37,320 bases of DNA from Sphingomonas sp. 37zxx (GCF_000786205.1 NZ_JROH01000036.1:1-37320); one strand, 5' to 3'. Counted from the first letter of the stretch, positions 9,646 through 18,058 are shown. The notes: generated from the letters alone by a model not told the origin. Translations and numbers: made by a program.

Positions 9646-9677
9646 CCCGTCATTCCCGCCTTTGCGGGAATGACGGG
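9646..9677. repeat. Short perfect hairpin, mini version of the GTCATTCCCGC family
   Basis: CCCGTCATTCCCGC (9646-9659) pairs with GCGGGAATGACGGG (9664-9677) around CTTT. The arms match the ends of the two longer elements at 11980-12052 and 31988-32061. It lies between the glycine-zipper gene and the glycosyltransferase gene, both on the minus strand, so it may also act as a transcript-end hairpin. Confidence 0.75.
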
Positions 9678-9712
9678 GGCGGGCCTTTCACCCGTCGATC
9701 AACACTATCGGT

Positions 9713-10024
9713 TCAGCGGCACTTGCTCCCGCCGCGCTCGATCGCGCGGCCGGCAACCGCGCCGGCGCCTGCACCGACCAGCGTGCCCAGCGTCCGGTCA
9801 CCGCGCGTGTCGATCGTGCGGCCCACCAGCGCGCCGGCCACGCCGCCGACGACCAGGCCGGTAGTGCCGTCGGGCTTGCGGCAATAGCGCTTGCCGTCGC
9901 GACCGCGCCATTCGCGATATTGGCTGCGCTTCTGTGCCGATGCCTCGGCCTTGTCGGTCGGGATCACGATCGCGACCGGGGCGACCAGGCTTGCGGCGGC
10001 AACCGCCATCATGATGGTACGCAT
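9713..10024 (-). CDS. Exported glycine-zipper 2TM-domain protein
   Basis: A 103-residue small envelope protein. From the ATG at 10024, preceded by a GGAG 8 bases upstream, it opens with a signal peptide (MRTIMMAVAAASLVAP ... AEASA, cleavage near residue 31). A short basic region with YREWRGRDGKRYCRK follows, then the glycine-zipper repeat GLVVGGVAGALVG and GTLVGAGAGAVAG, as in the Rickettsia 17-kDa surface-antigen-like family. Glycine zippers pack helices in membranes; the specific role is unknown. An upstream in-frame ATG at 10087 would give a poor, interrupted leader. Confidence 0.85.
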   Translation of the reverse strand: MRTIMMAVAAASLVAPVAIVIPTDKAEASAQKRSQYREWRGRDGKRYCRKPDGTTGLVVGGVAGALVGRTIDTRGDRTLGTLVGAGAGAVAGRAIERGGSKCR

Positions 10025-10118
10025 GAAATACTCCGTGTTGGTTGCAGAACTGACCGCGATAACGCCGCACAGCGCCAACGGTTTCATGAACGAAACGACA
10101 GCCGCCGCCGGGGTGCGC

Positions 10119-10658
10119 TCAATCGCCGCTCAGCGGGTAGCGGGCGATGGTTTCATATATTGGCCCGTCGCGGCCAAGGCTGCTTTCGAACAGCAGGAAG
10201 TGATCGAGCGTGAAGGGGGGGCTGGCCAGCGCCGCCTGATCGGCCAGAAACCGCTCGACCGGCCCCGCGCCGCCGCCCAGCCGCGCCAGCGTGACATGCG
10301 GCAGATAGGCGCGTCCCTCGGGCGGCAGGCCGATCCGCACCAGCGCTTGGTCGATCTTGCGATGCAGCCGCCCGATCGCATCGACCGGACGAACCCCCGC
10401 CCACACGCAATTGGTACGCCCGCGCTTTTCGAATCGCCCGACCCCGGCAATCGCCAGCGTCAGCGGTGCGGCGTGGATCGCCCCCAGGGCGACCGCGACA
10501 TCCTCCGCCACCGGGCGTTCGACCTCGCCGATGAAGCGAAGGGTGATGTGCAACTGGTCGTCATCCTGCCAGCGCGCGCCGATCACCCCGTCCATTGCGG
10601 CGATAAGCTGTTCGCGCACCGCAAATGGCGGGCGCAGGCCGACGAACAAGCGGTGCAT
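10119..10658 (-). CDS. thpR: RNA 2',3'-cyclic phosphodiesterase (2H family)
   Basis: The 179-residue protein carries the two H-x-T signatures of 2H phosphoesterases, HITL (LHITLRFIGEV) and HVTL (LPHVTLARLGG), about 85 residues apart, and the N-terminal RLFVGLRPP segment of the ThpR/LigT group. The E. coli member opens 2',3'-cyclic phosphates of RNA and can act as an RNA ligase in vitro. It lies 94 bp upstream of the glycine-zipper gene on the same strand and is divergent from the Bax-inhibitor gene. Confidence 0.9.
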   Translation of the reverse strand: MHRLFVGLRPPFAVREQLIAAMDGVIGARWQDDDQLHITLRFIGEVERPVAEDVAVALGAIHAAPLTLAIAGVGRFEKRGRTNCVWAGVRPVDAIGRLHRKIDQALVRIGLPPEGRAYLPHVTLARLGGGAGPVERFLADQAALASPPFTLDHFLLFESSLGRDGPIYETIARYPLSGD

Positions 10659-10704
10659 GACGCGGGCTTAGCGCCGATTCTATATCGCGGCGACCCGGTT
10701 TCGC

Positions 10705-10733
10705 TTGAATTGGCGGGGCAATCACACGATATT
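10705..10733 (+). promoter_or_regulatory. Possible promoter of the Bax-inhibitor-1 gene
   Basis: TTGAAT (10705-10710) and GATATT (10728-10733) are separated by 17 bases and each match 4 of 6 consensus bases for a sigma70-type promoter. They sit 41 bases upstream of the ATG at 10774 in the divergent gap next to thpR. This is an eye-made prediction only. Confidence 0.35.
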
Positions 10734-10773
10734 CAGATCATTCCGGCAAGTGGGCCGGGCAAAGGAGTTTACA

Positions 10774-11520
10774 ATGGCAAATTGGTCGGATCCCCGGACG
10801 ACCGCCGCACCCTATGCGACGGGCGCAGGTACGCGCACCGATGCGTATGATGCGGGGCTGCGGTCCTATATGCTTTCGGTTTACAACTATATGACGTCTG
10901 GCGTGTTGCTGACGGGTATTGTTGCGTTGCTGTTCTCATGGGGCGGCATCGAATCGCCCGCCGCACAGATCATGATGGGTGGCGGTATCCTGAAGTGGAT
11001 CATCGTGCTGTCGCCGCTGGCGATCGTGTTCGCGATGAGCTTCGGGCAGAACCGGATGTCCACCGCGACGCTGCAGATGCTGTATTGGGGCTTTGCGGTC
11101 CTGATGGGTCTGTCGCTGTCGACAATCTTCCTGGTCTATTCGGGCACGTCGATTGCTGGCGCGTTCTTCGCCACCGCCGCGGGCTTCGCAGGGCTGAGCC
11201 TGTTCGGCTACACGACCAAGAAGGATCTGTCGGCATTCGGCACCTTCCTGATCATGGGTCTGGTCGGTCTGATCGTCGCCAGCTTGATCAACCTGTTCCT
11301 GCAGTCGGGCGTGATGAACCTGATCATCTCGATCGCAGGCGTGCTGATCTTCGCAGGCCTCACCGCTTATGACACGCAGAAGATCAAGAGCATGTACGCG
11401 CAGGTCGCGGGAACCGATATGCAGGGCAAGGTCGTCATCCTTGGCGCGCTCAACCTGTATCTCGACTTCATCAACATGTTCCTGTTCATCCTTCGCCTGT
11501 TCGGCGGCAATCGCGACTGA
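10774..11520 (+). CDS. Bax inhibitor-1/YccA family membrane protein
   Basis: A 248-residue polytopic inner-membrane protein with about seven hydrophobic segments, of the BI-1/TMBIM superfamily that includes E. coli YccA and YbhL. The N-terminus (ANWSDPRTT) and the region RSYMLSVYNYMTSGVLLTG match the common alphaproteobacterial form. The C-terminal LTAYDTQKIKSMY holds the conserved aspartate of the family, and NLYLDFINMFLFILRLFGG closes the protein. The ATG at 10774 follows AAAGGAG by 6 bases. YccA-type proteins interact with the FtsH protease and others leak calcium; the role here is not known. A strong terminator follows. Confidence 0.92.
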   Translation: MANWSDPRTTAAPYATGAGTRTDAYDAGLRSYMLSVYNYMTSGVLLTGIVALLFSWGGIESPAAQIMMGGGILKWIIVLSPLAIVFAMSFGQNRMSTATLQMLYWGFAVLMGLSLSTIFLVYSGTSIAGAFFATAAGFAGLSLFGYTTKKDLSAFGTFLIMGLVGLIVASLINLFLQSGVMNLIISIAGVLIFAGLTAYDTQKIKSMYAQVAGTDMQGKVVILGALNLYLDFINMFLFILRLFGGNRD

Positions 11521-11545
11521 GGCTTCTCGCTTCAGCGCAGGATCG

Positions 11546-11578
11546 GGGGTCTGGTGAGCGATCGCCAGACCCCTTTTT
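11546..11578 (+). terminator. Rho-independent terminator
   Basis: GGGGTCTGG (11546-11554) pairs perfectly with CCAGACCCC (11565-11573) and is followed by TTTTT. It lies 26 bases after the stop of the Bax-inhibitor-1 gene. This is the best canonical intrinsic terminator in the window. Confidence 0.92.
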
Positions 11579-11636
11579 CTTGGGAACACGCATGCCCCCC
11601 GCTTCGTTGAGCGGACCTATCACAAGAGGGTATGAC

Positions 11637-11933
11637 ATGGCCGAGCGCGAACTTCCGATCGACGATGCAGCAATCGACAGCCTTGCAGTGGCACCAGGCG
11701 ATCCGGCGTTGAAGCAGGGTTCGGTAGCCAAGGGCGACGCCGGCGACGATGCCGACATCGCCGCGCGATTGCATGATAATCCCGAAGATCCCGACGCCAA
11801 GCTCGATCGCGGGCTGGACGAATCGATGGACGCATCGGACGTGCCGGCCTTGACCGTGCCGGGGGCCGGCACCGAACCCGCACCATCATCGGGCTATGAC
11901 GAAGACGCCGAAGCGAACCACCGCAGCGACTGA
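11637..11933 (+). CDS. Small acidic hypothetical protein
   Basis: A 98-residue protein of unrecognised family. It is strongly acidic and low in complexity, rich in Asp, Ala, Glu and Pro (for example NPEDPDAKLDRGLDESMD), with no cysteine, no signal peptide and no membrane segment, so it is probably cytoplasmic and largely disordered. AAGAGGG lies 7 bases before the ATG at 11637. The terminator upstream isolates it from the Bax-inhibitor gene, so it should have its own promoter. Its codon use is like its neighbours and supports a real gene, but I cannot name a function. Confidence 0.65.
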   Translation: MAERELPIDDAAIDSLAVAPGDPALKQGSVAKGDAGDDADIAARLHDNPEDPDAKLDRGLDESMDASDVPALTVPGAGTEPAPSSGYDEDAEANHRSD

Positions 11934-11979
11934 TGCGCCCACATTAGAGTATGATGGCTTGGTGCCGATGCGTTCGTGT

Positions 11980-12052
11980 CGTCATTCCCGCGAAGGCGGG
12001 AATCCATAACCACTGCACTGGCATATGGATTCCCGCCTTCGCGGGAATGACG
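11980..12052. repeat. Palindromic dispersed repeat, copy A
   Basis: The ends CGTCATTCCCGCGAAGGC and the matching inverted right end form a long hairpin of about 73 bp with internal sub-hairpins. The unpaired centre contains CCACTGCACTGGC. The whole element, centre included, is repeated almost exactly but in opposite orientation at 31988-32061. It occupies the gap between the small acidic protein and the convergent M20 gene. Confidence 0.9.
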
Positions 12053-12132
12053 AAAAGAAGGTCGAATGACGAAGGGAAAATCGACGGATCAACCTAAAGT
12101 CATCGCGCTTTAGCGGCCGGCTCGATCGGCGC

Positions 12133-13440
12133 TTAGCCCTTCTTCAGAATATCCAGCGCGGCGGCGGTGGTGGCTTCGGTGGCGGTGCCGATCACCGCTT
12201 CGGCATCGGGTGCCCAGGTGGCGCTGTGCAGCGACGGCAGTGCCGCGCCGCTCGCCTGTGCCGCCGTCCATTTATCGCGGGGCACGCCGCCGACCCAGAA
12301 CAACACGCTCTCGATCCGCTTGTCGGCCAGGTAATAGCGGCTGAAATCCTCGCCCACCATCACGGCGGGCACCTCGGGGACGCGATCGGCACCGAAGCGC
12401 CGGGTGAACAGTGTCTTCATCTGCCCCGACAATGCCTCGGTGTTGAAGGTCGCGGGGGTGTAGTCGGTCCTCACCGTCACCACCGGCATCCGGTCATCGG
12501 GGATACCCGCCGCAATCGCCTCGCCGCGCGCGACCCGCGCAATGCCTGCGAGCAGCTTTTGGCGCACTTCGTCCGAGTAGCTGCGCACCGTGATCAGCAA
12601 TGTGGCTTCGTCGGCGATGATGTTGTGCGAGGTGCCGCCGCGAAAGCTGCCGACGGTGACGACGGCGGGCTGCTGCGGATCATTCTCGCGGCTCACCAGC
12701 GTCTGCAGCGCGCCGACGATCCGCGCGCCCAGCACTACCGGATCCTTGGTCGTCGCCGGATATGCGCCATGCCCGCCGATCCCGCGCACGACGACGTCGA
12801 CCGAATCGACATTCGCCATCATATACCCCGCGCGCACCGCCAGCGTGCCCGCGGCCATCGTCGCGCTGTCGTGAAAGGCGATTGCGTGGCTTGGCTTGGG
12901 GAAGCGGGTGTAGAGCCCGTCGTCGAGCATTGCCTTGGCCCCCGCGCCCTTTTCCTCGGCGGGCTGCGCGATCATCACCAGCGTGCCCGACCATTGGTCC
13001 TTCATGCCGGCAAGGTTACGCATCGCGCCGACCCAGGCGGCCATGTGGGTATCGTGGCCGCAAGCGTGCATTACGCCGGTTTCGGTGCCCTCCGCCGTCG
13101 TGGCGCGTATCTTCGATGCAAAGGGCAATCCCGTCGCTTCGGTCACCGGCAGTCCGTCGGTATCGGTGCGGATCAGCAGTACCGGCCCCGGCCCGTTGCG
13201 CAGCACCGCGACGACCCCATGCCCGCCAACCCGCTCGGTCACCTCGAAACCGGCATCGCGCACCAACTTCGCCAGCTTCGCGGCGGTCTTCACCTCTTGC
13301 AGGCTAAGCTCAGGCGAGGCGTGCAGATCGCGATACAGCGTCATGAGCGCGGGAAGCTGCGCCTGCGTCGCCTCGCGCACCGGCTCGGCGGCGGCTGGGG
13401 TGGCGAGCAGGCCGGCGATCAGCGCGACATATGCGTTCAT
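12133..13440 (-). CDS. Exported M20-family amidohydrolase
   Basis: A 435-residue metallo-amidohydrolase of the hippurate hydrolase / N-acyl-amino-acid amidohydrolase group. A signal peptide (MNAYVALIAGLLATPAAA) directs it to the periplasm, in contrast to cytoplasmic family members. Metal-site motifs are visible: HACGHDTHMAAWVGA, IAQPAEEKGAGAKAML with the catalytic glutamate pair, IAFHDS, and the C-terminal VGEDFSRYYL. The dimerisation domain includes GIGGHGAYPATTKDPV. It likely trims N-acyl or N-aroyl amino acids or peptides; the substrate is unknown. The ATG overlaps the stop of the DUF4893 gene, so the two are coupled. Confidence 0.9.
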   Translation of the reverse strand: MNAYVALIAGLLATPAAAEPVREATQAQLPALMTLYRDLHASPELSLQEVKTAAKLAKLVRDAGFEVTERVGGHGVVAVLRNGPGPVLLIRTDTDGLPVTEATGLPFASKIRATTAEGTETGVMHACGHDTHMAAWVGAMRNLAGMKDQWSGTLVMIAQPAEEKGAGAKAMLDDGLYTRFPKPSHAIAFHDSATMAAGTLAVRAGYMMANVDSVDVVVRGIGGHGAYPATTKDPVVLGARIVGALQTLVSRENDPQQPAVVTVGSFRGGTSHNIIADEATLLITVRSYSDEVRQKLLAGIARVARGEAIAAGIPDDRMPVVTVRTDYTPATFNTEALSGQMKTLFTRRFGADRVPEVPAVMVGEDFSRYYLADKRIESVLFWVGGVPRDKWTAAQASGAALPSLHSATWAPDAEAVIGTATEATTAAALDILKKG

Positions 13441-14078
13441 GCCGGTACCAGTTCGACGACGTCTATTTTTGATTCGAAGCGCGGCCAGGGCAGCACTACC
13501 CGCCAGCGACGTTCCTCCACCCGCTCGACAAAGCCCGCCATGTCGCGGTCGGCGTCCTGGCCATATTCGAGCGGCGCACGCTCGTCTCCCAGCACCAGCG
13601 TGCCCAGAAACACCGCGCGGGCGTCGCCATCGGCGAACAACAGCCCCACCGGGCGTTGCGTTCCGCCTTCCTTGTACAGGCTCAGCATGTCGCCTTCCTG
13701 ATCCACCCGGCAGCGGAAATAGGGATAGGCGACATAGTCGAGCATTGCCGGGCCTGCCGCGCCCAGCTTGAACACGCGGCAGCGATAGGCCCCGGCGGGG
13801 GGTATCGCACCGGTCAGCGCGCGATCGGGATCGAACAGCGCGCCTTGGGCGCGGATTTCGGCAACATTGGTTTGCCGTGCGGCTGACAGCCCCTGCATCC
13901 AGGCATCACGCCAGCGCCGCAGCCGATCGCGATCGGCGGGCGTGGCAATGGTACGCCAATCGGCCGACGCGGCTTCGACCGGTTTCGACGCGGCCATCGG
14001 CCCCGGCCCCCCGCGAAGTCCGCCGCAGCCGGCAACGATGAGTGCCAGGCCGCATGCCGCCAGCGTTTTCGAAATCAT
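13437..14078 (-). CDS. DUF4893 lipoprotein
   Basis: A 213-residue predicted lipoprotein: MISKTLAACGLALIVAGC gives a lipobox ending VAGC. The rest matches my recollection of DUF4893, a family best known from sphingomonads, with GAYRCRVFKLG, AYPYFRCRVD and the C-terminal LPWPRFESKIDVVELVPA. Two cysteines (in YRC and FRC) may form a disulfide. The function is unknown. It is translationally coupled to the downstream exported amidohydrolase (4-bp overlap), suggesting that both act in the periplasm. Confidence 0.8.
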   Translation of the reverse strand: MISKTLAACGLALIVAGCGGLRGGPGPMAASKPVEAASADWRTIATPADRDRLRRWRDAWMQGLSAARQTNVAEIRAQGALFDPDRALTGAIPPAGAYRCRVFKLGAAGPAMLDYVAYPYFRCRVDQEGDMLSLYKEGGTQRPVGLLFADGDARAVFLGTLVLGDERAPLEYGQDADRDMAGFVERVEERRWRVVLPWPRFESKIDVVELVPA

Positions 14079-14144
14079 GGTACGCGAATCCCGAATGGTT
14101 TCGTATACCCTAACGCTGGTTTCCGGCTTGCCAAGCGAAGTTGG

Positions 14145-14927
14145 CTACGCGGTCCACCCGCCATCGACCGACAAATTGGCCCCGGTGATCGATTTCGCCT
14201 CGTCGCGGCACAGGAACAGCGCCAGCGCGGCGACCTGTTCGGAGGTTACGAACTCCTTGGTCGGCTGGGCATCGAGCAGCACGTCGTTGATCACCTGCTC
14301 GCGCGTCAGGCCGCGTGCCTTCATCGTGTCGGGGATCTGATGCTCGACCAGCGGCGTCCAGACATAGCCGGGCGAGATGCAATTGGCGGTAATGCCAAAG
14401 GTCGCGGTTTCGAGCGCCACGGTCTTGGTCAAACCGGCAAGCCCGTGCTTGGCGGCGACATAGGCGGCCTTGTTGGGGCTGGCGACCAGGCTGTGCGCCG
14501 ATGCGGTCGAGATGATCCGGCCCCAGCCGGCTTCCTTCATATAGGGAACCGCGGCGTGCATGATGTGGAACGCCGAGCTTAGGTTGATCGCGATGATCGC
14601 GTCCCATTTCTCGGTCGGGAAATCCTCGATCTTCGACACATATTGGATGCCGGCGTTGTTGATGACGATGTCCGGCCCGCCCAATTCTTCGTGGCAGCGC
14701 TTCACCAGCGCGGCGATCGCGTCGGGCTTGGTCATGTCGGCGGCATCGTACAGCGCCTTGCCGCCGCTGGTTTCCGCCAGCGCAGCACGCTCTGCCTCAA
14801 TCGCGGCTTCGTCGCCAAAGCCGTTGATCATCACATTGGCCCCTTCGGCCGCCAGCGCCTTGGCATAGGCAAGGCCGATGCCAGAGGTCGATCCGGTGAT
14901 GAGGGCGGTCTTGCCTTTCAGGAACAT
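14145..14927 (-). CDS. bdhA: D-3-hydroxybutyrate dehydrogenase
   Basis: A 260-residue short-chain dehydrogenase that interconverts D-3-hydroxybutyrate and acetoacetate with NAD. Seen are the cofactor motif TGSTSGIG (residues 11-18), NNAGIQYV, the catalytic Ser region ISTASAHSLVASPNK, and YVAAKHG with the Tyr-x3-Lys pair. The HSLVASPNK and ISPGYVWTPLVE segments are characteristic of 3-hydroxybutyrate dehydrogenases. The ATG at 14927 is chosen because GGAG lies 6 bases upstream and the length is then exactly family-typical. It follows the patatin gene by 29 bp, a pairing that suggests use of polyhydroxybutyrate or ketone bodies. Confidence 0.92.
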   Translation of the reverse strand: MFLKGKTALITGSTSGIGLAYAKALAAEGANVMINGFGDEAAIEAERAALAETSGGKALYDAADMTKPDAIAALVKRCHEELGGPDIVINNAGIQYVSKIEDFPTEKWDAIIAINLSSAFHIMHAAVPYMKEAGWGRIISTASAHSLVASPNKAAYVAAKHGLAGLTKTVALETATFGITANCISPGYVWTPLVEHQIPDTMKARGLTREQVINDVLLDAQPTKEFVTSEQVAALALFLCRDEAKSITGANLSVDGGWTA

Positions 14928-14956
14928 GCTATTCTCCGTCTGCGTATCCGGTCGGC

Positions 14957-16102
14957 TCAACGCCGGGTAAGGTCGAACGCTGCCGATCGGCCATCGACGA
15001 TGTTCGCCGCCATCACTTGCGACTGTTCCATCGTGCGGTCGATCGCGTCACGCCCTGCCTGCCAATGTTCGCGCATCGTTCGCTGCGAAAACTCGAAATC
15101 GCGGCTGCCGCCTTCCCACGCATTGGCGCGGTGGATCAGGTGGACCAGCGCGACCGGCAATTCCGCCGCCTGTGCCTTGAGCGCGACGACGTCGGGATCG
15201 TCGCGCATCTCGGCGGGCAATTTGTCGAGCACGCGCCGGATCGCCTCGCGCTCCTGCCGCAATTTCAGCCGCTCGGACGAAACCTGGCGGGTGCGGCTGG
15301 AATAGCGGATTTCCTTTTCGCGGTTTATCACATCGGTCATCGTGCGCGGGCTGTCCGACGTGGCCGAGAACAGATCGACCTGGAATACCAGCATCGCCGC
15401 GTCCTGATAATCCATGACGTGCGTCAGCGGCGTGTTCGAAACCAGCCCGCCGTCCCAGTACAGCTTGCCGTCGATATCGATCGGCGGCAGCCCCGGCGGC
15501 AGCGCGCCCGATGCCATGATGTGGCGGGCGTCGATCCGGTCGGTGTGCGAATCGAAATAGCGGAAATTGCCGCTTTCGATTTCGACCGCGCCGACCGACA
15601 GACGGATCGGGCCTTCATTGGCAAGATCCCAGTCGATCAGGCTGTCGAGCGTGTCCTTGAGCGGGGTCGAGTCATAGAAGCTCAGCGCTTCGCAACTGCC
15701 GGGGCTGGCAAAGCTGGGGGGCAGCACGCGCGGGCGGAAAAAGCCCGGGACGCCTTGCGCGATCACCGCGCCGGCCGACCATTCATGCAGGAATTCGCGC
15801 AGCAATTCATTGGGAAAGATCGGAAAGCTGGGCAACCCGCTGGTCAGCAATTCCCAGAAGGCGCGAAGCCGTTCGACCCGGCGTTCGGGTGGGTTGCCGG
15901 CGATGATCGCGGCATTGACCGCGCCGATCGAAATGCCCGCGACCCAGTCGATATCGACCTCTGATTCGGCAAGCGCCTCGAACACGCCGGCCTGAAAACT
16001 GCCAAGCGCGCCGCCGCCTTGCAGGACCAGCGCGACACAGTCGGGAAGCGGCAGCGTTTTGGCGATGCGGCGGCGAGTGGGTTTGGGTTCGATGTCAGCC
16101 AT
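14957..16102 (-). CDS. Patatin-like phospholipase (DUF3734 type)
   Basis: A 381-residue patatin-fold acyl hydrolase. The oxyanion-hole motif GGGALGSFQAG (residues 29-39), the nucleophile motif GISIG with S58, and the second dyad residue in YWDGGLVSNTPL are intact, so it should be active. The C-terminal part with SRTRQVSSERLKLRQ matches the DUF3734 region usually attached to this patatin subgroup. The ATG at 16102 is preferred over a start at 16354, which would run through the divergent gene. It sits directly upstream of bdhA; it could be a lipase or an intracellular polyester depolymerase. That last point is inference from context. Confidence 0.88.
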   Translation of the reverse strand: MADIEPKPTRRRIAKTLPLPDCVALVLQGGGALGSFQAGVFEALAESEVDIDWVAGISIGAVNAAIIAGNPPERRVERLRAFWELLTSGLPSFPIFPNELLREFLHEWSAGAVIAQGVPGFFRPRVLPPSFASPGSCEALSFYDSTPLKDTLDSLIDWDLANEGPIRLSVGAVEIESGNFRYFDSHTDRIDARHIMASGALPPGLPPIDIDGKLYWDGGLVSNTPLTHVMDYQDAAMLVFQVDLFSATSDSPRTMTDVINREKEIRYSSRTRQVSSERLKLRQEREAIRRVLDKLPAEMRDDPDVVALKAQAAELPVALVHLIHRANAWEGGSRDFEFSQRTMREHWQAGRDAIDRTMEQSQVMAANIVDGRSAAFDLTRR

Positions 16103-16238
16103 AACTGTCAAGATGGCGTCTGTGCTGCACCGCATCAACACCGTATTTGACGAATAACGCGCCCGTCGTTGCAACATACTGCCAACCCTGTGCATTCTGC
16201 GGGCGATCCTTTTTCGATTTATCACGGACCGTGCCGCA

Positions 16239-17117
16239 ATGCGCCTCGACGACTTCGACCCCAGCGACAATGTGCGCGACCTTGGCTCCGGCGGGGGAGG
16301 CGGCGGTGGATTTGGCTTGCTGGGGCTGCTGCCGTTGCTGATGGGGCGCGGCATGGGCTGCGGCGGTATCGGCCTGCTTGTCGTGGTCGGGCTGATCTAT
16401 GTCGCGATGAGCGGCGGGCTTGGCGGCTTGACCGGCGGCGGGTCGCAGGCTCCGTCCGGTGCGACGTCGGGCGCGGCGGTGTGCAACACCGAAGCGCGGA
16501 TGTTCAGTTGCCGGGTGTTGGCCTCGACCGAGCAGACCTGGGAGAAGCTGTTTGCGGCGCAGGGCAGCACCTATCGTCCGGCGACGCTCAATTTCTACCG
16601 GGGCGGCGCAAACTCGGGCTGCGGTCAGGCAAGTTCGGCGGTCGGGCCATTCTACTGCCCGTCCGATCAGGGGATCTATCTCGACACCAGCTTTTTCGAC
16701 GAACTGGCACAGCGCTACGGCGCTGCCGGCGATTTCGCGCAGGCCTATGTGATCGCGCATGAAGTCGGCCATCATATCCAGAATCTCACCGGCCAGGCGG
16801 GCGAAGTGACGCGCCAGCAGCAAAGCCTGGGCAAGACGCAGGGCAATCAGCTTTCGGTGCGTCTGGAATTGCAGGCCGATTGCTATGCGGGGGTATGGGC
16901 GGCGCAGAACCGGCAATATCTTGAAGCGGGCGACATTCAGGAGGGCCTGACCGCTGCTAACGCGATCGGCGACGACACGCTGCAACGCAAGTCACAGGGC
17001 CAGGTAGCCCCCGACAGCTTCACGCATGGCAGTTCGGCGCAGCGCAAGGCATGGCTGCAACGCGGCCTCGACAGTGGCGATCCTGCCATTTGCGACACTT
17101 TTAGCGGGGCGATCTGA
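16239..17117 (+). CDS. Neutral zinc metallopeptidase, YpfJ family
   Basis: A 292-residue membrane-anchored zinc protease of the family that includes E. coli YpfJ. A Gly-rich region and a hydrophobic anchor (about residues 26-62: LLGLLPLLMGRGMG, IGLLVVVGLIYVAM) precede the catalytic domain. HEVGHH at residues 174-179 is the HExxH zinc motif, followed by the ELQADCYAGVWA segment with the third-ligand region. It begins RLDDFDPSDNVRDLG, the typical N-terminus. It is divergent from the patatin gene and leads a run of closely spaced genes (4 bp to the next). Confidence 0.92.
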   Translation: MRLDDFDPSDNVRDLGSGGGGGGGFGLLGLLPLLMGRGMGCGGIGLLVVVGLIYVAMSGGLGGLTGGGSQAPSGATSGAAVCNTEARMFSCRVLASTEQTWEKLFAAQGSTYRPATLNFYRGGANSGCGQASSAVGPFYCPSDQGIYLDTSFFDELAQRYGAAGDFAQAYVIAHEVGHHIQNLTGQAGEVTRQQQSLGKTQGNQLSVRLELQADCYAGVWAAQNRQYLEAGDIQEGLTAANAIGDDTLQRKSQGQVAPDSFTHGSSAQRKAWLQRGLDSGDPAICDTFSGAI

Positions 17118-17121
17118 TCGC

Positions 17122-17595
17122 ATGAGCGTAGCGTTCCGTCGTGAGAGCGACGAAGAGCATAAGGAACCGGCGTTCGAGCTGCCCTTGCCCCCCGGTCCCA
17201 ATCTGGTGACTCGCGCAGGGCTGGCGCTGATCGAGGCGCGGCGCGATGCCGCGCAGGCGGCGGTCGATGCCGCATCGGGCGAGGAAGAGGTCAAGCGGCT
17301 GCGGCGCGACTTGCGCTATTGGCACACGCGCGCCGGCACTGCCGAGTTGCAGCCCGCCCCGGTGGGCGACGTGGTCGCCTTTGGCGCGCGCGTGCGCTTT
17401 CGACTGAACGGGCAGGAGCGGACGATCGCGCTGGTCGGCAGCGACCAGGCCGATCAGGCGGCGGGGCTGGTCCCCTTCACCGCGCCGCTGGCGCAGGCGA
17501 TGATGGGTGCCGAAATCGGCGAATGCGTCGATTTCGCGGGCAAGCCCGAAGCGATCGAGATACTGGCGATCGAGGCGCTGGAGCCCGAGGGCTGA
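17122..17595 (+). CDS. GreA/GreB-family elongation factor
   Basis: A 157-residue protein with an N-terminal coiled-coil-prone segment (LALIEARRDAAQAAVDAAS ... RLRRDLRYWHTR) and a C-terminal FKBP-like Gre domain (VAFGARVRFRLNGQERTIALVGSDQAD, FTAPLAQAMMGAEIGECVDF). Gre factors rescue backtracked RNA polymerase. The coiled coil is short and its tip is not obviously the acidic DxxE of true GreA/B, so an anti-backtracking role is not certain. The ATG at 17122 lies 4 bp after the protease stop, giving operon-like spacing. Confidence 0.82.
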   Translation: MSVAFRRESDEEHKEPAFELPLPPGPNLVTRAGLALIEARRDAAQAAVDAASGEEEVKRLRRDLRYWHTRAGTAELQPAPVGDVVAFGARVRFRLNGQERTIALVGSDQADQAAGLVPFTAPLAQAMMGAEIGECVDFAGKPEAIEILAIEALEPEG

Positions 17596-17597
17596 GC

Positions 17598-18050
17598 ATG
17601 ATCCGTATTCTGGTCGATGCCGATGCCTGCCCGGTCAAGGATGAAGTCTATCGCGTGGCCCAGCGGCACGGCGCGCAGGTCGTTATCGTCAGCAATCAGC
17701 GGCTTCGGGTGCCGCCGCTGCCCTTTGTCGAACGGATCGTGGTGAGTGACGGCTTCGACGCCGCCGACGATTGGATCGCCGAGGCAGCCGGGCCGCGCAC
17801 GATCGTGGTGACCGCCGACATCCTGCTGGCCGATCGCGGGCTGAAGGCGGGCGCGGTGGTGCTGTCGTCGAACGGCAAGCCCTTCACCGCCGCGTCGATC
17901 GGCAGCGCGATCGCGGTGCGCGCGATCATGGCCGATCTGCGCGCGGGCGGCGATCAACTGGGCGGACCGCCGCCCTTTTCCAAACAGGACCGATCGCGCT
18001 TCCTGTCGGCGCTGGACGATGCGCTGGTACGGTTGCGGCGCGCGGGGTAG
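17598..18050 (+). CDS. YaiI/YqxD family protein (UPF0178, DUF188)
   Basis: A 150-residue protein matching the UPF0178 family in length and landmarks: ILVDADACPVKDEVYRVA at the N-terminus, VVSDGFDAADDWI, VVTADILLADR, GKPFTAASIG and GGPPPFSKQDRSRFLSALD. The acidic, PIN-like core suggests a metal-binding nuclease fold, but no activity is established. The ATG at 17598 follows the Gre-factor stop by 2 bp, so it is in the same transcription unit. Confidence 0.92.
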   Translation: MIRILVDADACPVKDEVYRVAQRHGAQVVIVSNQRLRVPPLPFVERIVVSDGFDAADDWIAEAAGPRTIVVTADILLADRGLKAGAVVLSSNGKPFTAASIGSAIAVRAIMADLRAGGDQLGGPPPFSKQDRSRFLSALDDALVRLRRAG

Positions 18051-18058
18051 GGGGCTGC

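Noticed and set aside
11980..12052. Palindromic repeats as a CRISPR array
   Set aside because: The copies are single, far apart, in opposite orientations, and have no regularly spaced spacers or cas genes.
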